In this document: positions 31,201 to 31,867 of the stretch, in pieces
Layout: each line of letters starts with the position of its first letter
How positions within the stretch are numbered: position 1 is the stretch's first letter
IMG/VR virus record: IMGVR_UViG_3300020395_000056
Location: 1-31,867 of that record
DNA: 31,867 nucleotides
From: a virus
Strand: one strand, 5' to 3'
The notes under the pieces: generated by a model
What the model saw: only the letters and a program-made list of their open reading frames with translations
Told to the model about the DNA's origin: nothing
Database searches by the model: none
Translations under genes and position numbers: made by a program

Positions 31201-31867
31201 GTTAGAGTCGATTCTATGTCGAAACAACGTGGTACAGGAACTATTAACTATAGTGAACAGAATAACGTTGAAATTGAAGTATTTGACCTAGCAATCTCAC
31301 CAGCCTTCGATGGTGCTGTTCAAGCAGATGGTACAATCACTGGTACGACTCAATTTACATTATTCAAGAAAGATATCAATGAGGTGCTTGTTCCGTTCAG
31401 AGCAACTCAATTAGTCGTTACATTGGACGGTGTTCTTCAGGATCCTGATACTGCGTATACAGTTGCTGGATCTACCATTACATTCGCTTCTGCACCATTA
31501 GGACCATATACTGATCCTAGTACTGGTATATTTGTACCAGGCGTGACTTTCTACGGAAAGTCGATGAAATTCCAAGATGATGCGAATAATGCCGAATATA
31601 TGCGAGAAGCGAACAATATCACTTCTCTATTCGATGGTACTACTGTAGAATTCGATTTAGGCATTCCTATTGTAGATGGAGACCATTTATACGTTTCTTT
31701 AGATGGTGTTATCCAGGAACCCGATGTTGCCTTTACTTTAACAACTAATCCTGGAAATGGTAAAATAACCTTTACAGAACCACCTAGACAGGTTGGTAAG
31801 ATTGTAGAACTTGAAATTGGTGATGCAACCAACTGGCTAGTAAATGACTATGTTGTTGGACAAACTT
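25300..31867 (+). CDS. Giant baseplate wedge protein, gp7-like position (3' truncated)
   Basis: The frame opens at ATG 25300, four bases after the gp6 stop, and stays open to the window end: at least 2189 residues. T4 gp7, in the same place after gp6, has about 1030. The N-terminus (MAGPSLAALIESQLPDFVVE) and a KDFYNVKGTPQSLEFIFQML segment (about 193-212) look like a wedge scaffold conserved in cyanophages. Further on come repeats of the G.GY..(P/A)(P/T)... type (about 580-660, 1250-1310, 1625-1720), a YHYH-like segment (ILGWAYDGNPIYGSFGYEDP, about 795-814) and, near the end, (V/L)..LDGV.Q.PD.A(Y/F)T units. These add fibre-like modules to a wedge core. A gp7 equivalence is inferred from position. 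Confidence 0.75.
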   Translation, partial: MAGPSLAALIESQLPDFVVEDYPLVTNFLSKYYEALSISEGPQDILNNFERYLDVDTFSPEILVKTASLDIEIPLGTDNIHITVDSTDGFPDSNGMIMIDQEIFLYESKTDTQFTNCVRGYSAKTKVGDLYEPINFVESVAAVHKQFAVVNNLSNLLLAALIKNYEEQYTSGFPYPYLRDTTNKNLLVKRIKDFYNVKGTPQSLEFIFQMLFSVKPDIIYPKENVYKASESGWNNKELLVCEVISGDIRKIVGNEVIQSPDPYNPELTAATAIIDNIVGEPYQGSLQYTLTISPGSKEGVFAIARRTFLMNDISANAGLGDRIDVFSTIGFPEKDGRVVIGTEEITYSSKTATQFVIKERDAVNSDNKQLYNHEKGVRAFTKNNLSGFYTENGVRNEIELRIYGLVSGLTSEGIEPEASSGLEYDETADNYFDVASGGIPYVSFNNMVEFKASGFQDDLPLSNEWIVNQNFSKLSGSDPSNVGTNNIKDKILSDVSAIYRDTDNYYIASSGFPSYAIGPFDNIKVPEDQEHLKILPREPVNASTKELTTSEEVGVMVNGVPLYNYKSSRGLDFGLLEKIEITDRGRNYSVPPKVIVEGNATAEAQINGIGEVIAVNVTNQGSGYTTAPTVEFTSGTGGEFTVLIQQGQIANIYLSVNQNAEVIDAGTDYTEPPDVFIYDASGKGRGAFYTCQIDTVTGKITGFTQQSGGFDYEEGSTTITLVPKSRTASATAVLTRWQYNRYLEMSVDNGNAGGIVEIANDPNYGYSYGHIIAPTSLKILRQDNVDGQGNPLSNNSHSPILGWAYDGNPIYGSFGYEDPYQDVTAANPTIKRMESSWRLKASRGSNAPDTNTYSLGRFTNDFEFIERLGTLDSNNGRFCTTPEFPNGVYAYFLTTDDSESPTFPYSIGEAFYNVPVEENWKTKSKQKYLPDGVRRRTVNATADTGELLTSRVSGIEYGPITDIEVHQSSFNFTNEDVLYVDNSINDNGDGLFAAVDQIQGQQVASLSCNTPKNNYFTCDRNVYLNHNSQLTQNNTGAIATVIGLIEETSQFVVKNVTGTFNLTDTVDSTTEIYNITFDNTVLAAVGDNVVFTEQSGGVAHEVAIGKVLRNVVDKNTVIVELQVANPNKLTTVDDDGNTVTIPSTSYAELGFFAVGNGCQVNTSAATIVNVRSLSKGFKLLEVEDNIAVLKTDNVRHGLAVGDDVIVTVQPDSTISTQKYYVETKKYHTVQLNEPSKVSQINGSGIARVSIINAGSGFTPSTTFNGLNVTNQSGTGSAGTLTVTTDAGGHVVSAQIITKGDGYEYGNIVTIQSSLLGGNVNSQEATFFVDAAGCAKTDTIITVTSGSGYSRDDVIRITDEECQITNVTGNFLTVIRGVNGTEAEDHIEGVDVELITNIYRFTKDSNVSFSGNNAWIDSYDSETHKLIVYYLNEGDTTIDTNSTFLDGSTPNKQVSIASVEPTSLRFRFRKDGLTEWNRNISIECQKTYRYLFDTSDPSLVNRNLKFYENVYRTTELVQAYQSTVKPGNTGSFSTFQLGYGIPVDGTTWKSTPVLDIPTKIYYGEVSAKIDAEDQFFTLVEDPFAGKHAVFYGYEYEFAYRLKQTPQNEGFTNVQYYTDSLYAVGAIKRVKVISGGKNYTMPPQVPGVFLNKRFRGAFTVNLTEGRITSVTVTDTGLNYSKPIVLLENRGDGANAKFTIELRADGSVSRIIPIDEGVNYADTTTLRLYESDTKLFAQGTDIGKLATLEIISSGKDFNNDPTLAPQVNPPIVMTLRDMPDKAFLNGELITQRNLAGDMIASGRVDYWVDGMNILRLKGIYGKFDSRYQIYGETLRATASIQVIYVANITPQIGPTSTSVGSYSSDRSKLSAVSQKVQDGVYYQDYSYVVKSTVSINDWRDFVKRFTHPAGFNLFGEVLIESQGDGTQPETIDTPQSGTKDNGYGAVMSIIEPGVLGVTCAHKSRRITQSHVRVDSMSKQRGTGTINYSEQNNVEIEVFDLAISPAFDGAVQADGTITGTTQFTLFKKDINEVLVPFRATQLVVTLDGVLQDPDTAYTVAGSTITFASAPLGPYTDPSTGIFVPGVTFYGKSMKFQDDANNAEYMREANNITSLFDGTTVEFDLGIPIVDGDHLYVSLDGVIQEPDVAFTLTTNPGNGKITFTEPPRQVGKIVELEIGDATNWLVNDYVVGQT

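Noticed and set aside
1-31867. CRISPR array, transposon, integrase, tRNA or photosynthesis genes
   Set aside because: No repeat-spacer pattern, no transposase-like frame, no inverted terminal repeats and no such genes were seen on either strand.

Overview
The window looks like part of the genome of a T4-like marine myovirus, most probably a cyanophage of Synechococcus or Prochlorococcus. This rests on a baseplate block with clear gp25 and gp6 homologues, a PAAR-type spike tip, long Gly/Asn/Thr-rich fibre and wedge proteins with cyanophage-style repeats, T4-type late promoter octamers (NATAAATA), and dense runs of very small early genes. Host assignment is an inference. A cluster of DnaA boxes that includes the cyanobacterial form TTTTCCACA agrees with it. 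No photosynthesis gene, tRNA, integrase or transposase was seen.

Layout. (1) 1-5725, + strand: end of a fibre protein, a second fibre protein and a 1407-residue propeller-like adhesin. (2) 5793-11092, + strand: an accessory region with a beta-class DNA methyltransferase, a zinc-ribbon protein, a 2OG-Fe(II) oxygenase, a PD-(D/E)XK-like putative nuclease and many small unknown genes, several of them membrane peptides of 25-28 residues. (3) 11114-12818, - strand: an island with two more 2OG-oxygenase-like proteins and two small genes, behind late-type promoters and an internal host-type promoter. (4) 13012-13955, + strand: membrane, coiled-coil and lipoprotein micro-genes. (5) 13956-14241: a non-coding, origin-like segment with four DnaA boxes, followed by a strong sigma70-type promoter. 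(6) 14242-18962, + strand: about 18 small early genes in short overlapping chains. (7) 19101-31867, + strand: late structural block with a large virion protein, PAAR protein, small basic protein, SET-domain protein, gp25, gp6 and a giant wedge protein of at least 2189 residues that runs off the window.

How it works together. The structural genes form two late blocks (fibres at the left, baseplate at the right). The early region between them is cut into short units by compact terminators whose downstream edge carries an extended -10 promoter. In three or four of them the terminator loop itself supplies a -35-like hexamer at correct spacing, and in three units the start codon lies at or next to the predicted transcription start (leaderless mRNA). 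Many genes are joined by ATGA, GTGA or TAATG overlaps, so translational coupling is likely. The most unusual signals are the helically phased DnaA-box array, the loop-embedded -35 modules, a possible structured leader RNA at 16339-16478, three oxygenase-like proteins plus a SET protein in one phage segment, and the many micro-genes that standard gene calling would miss.
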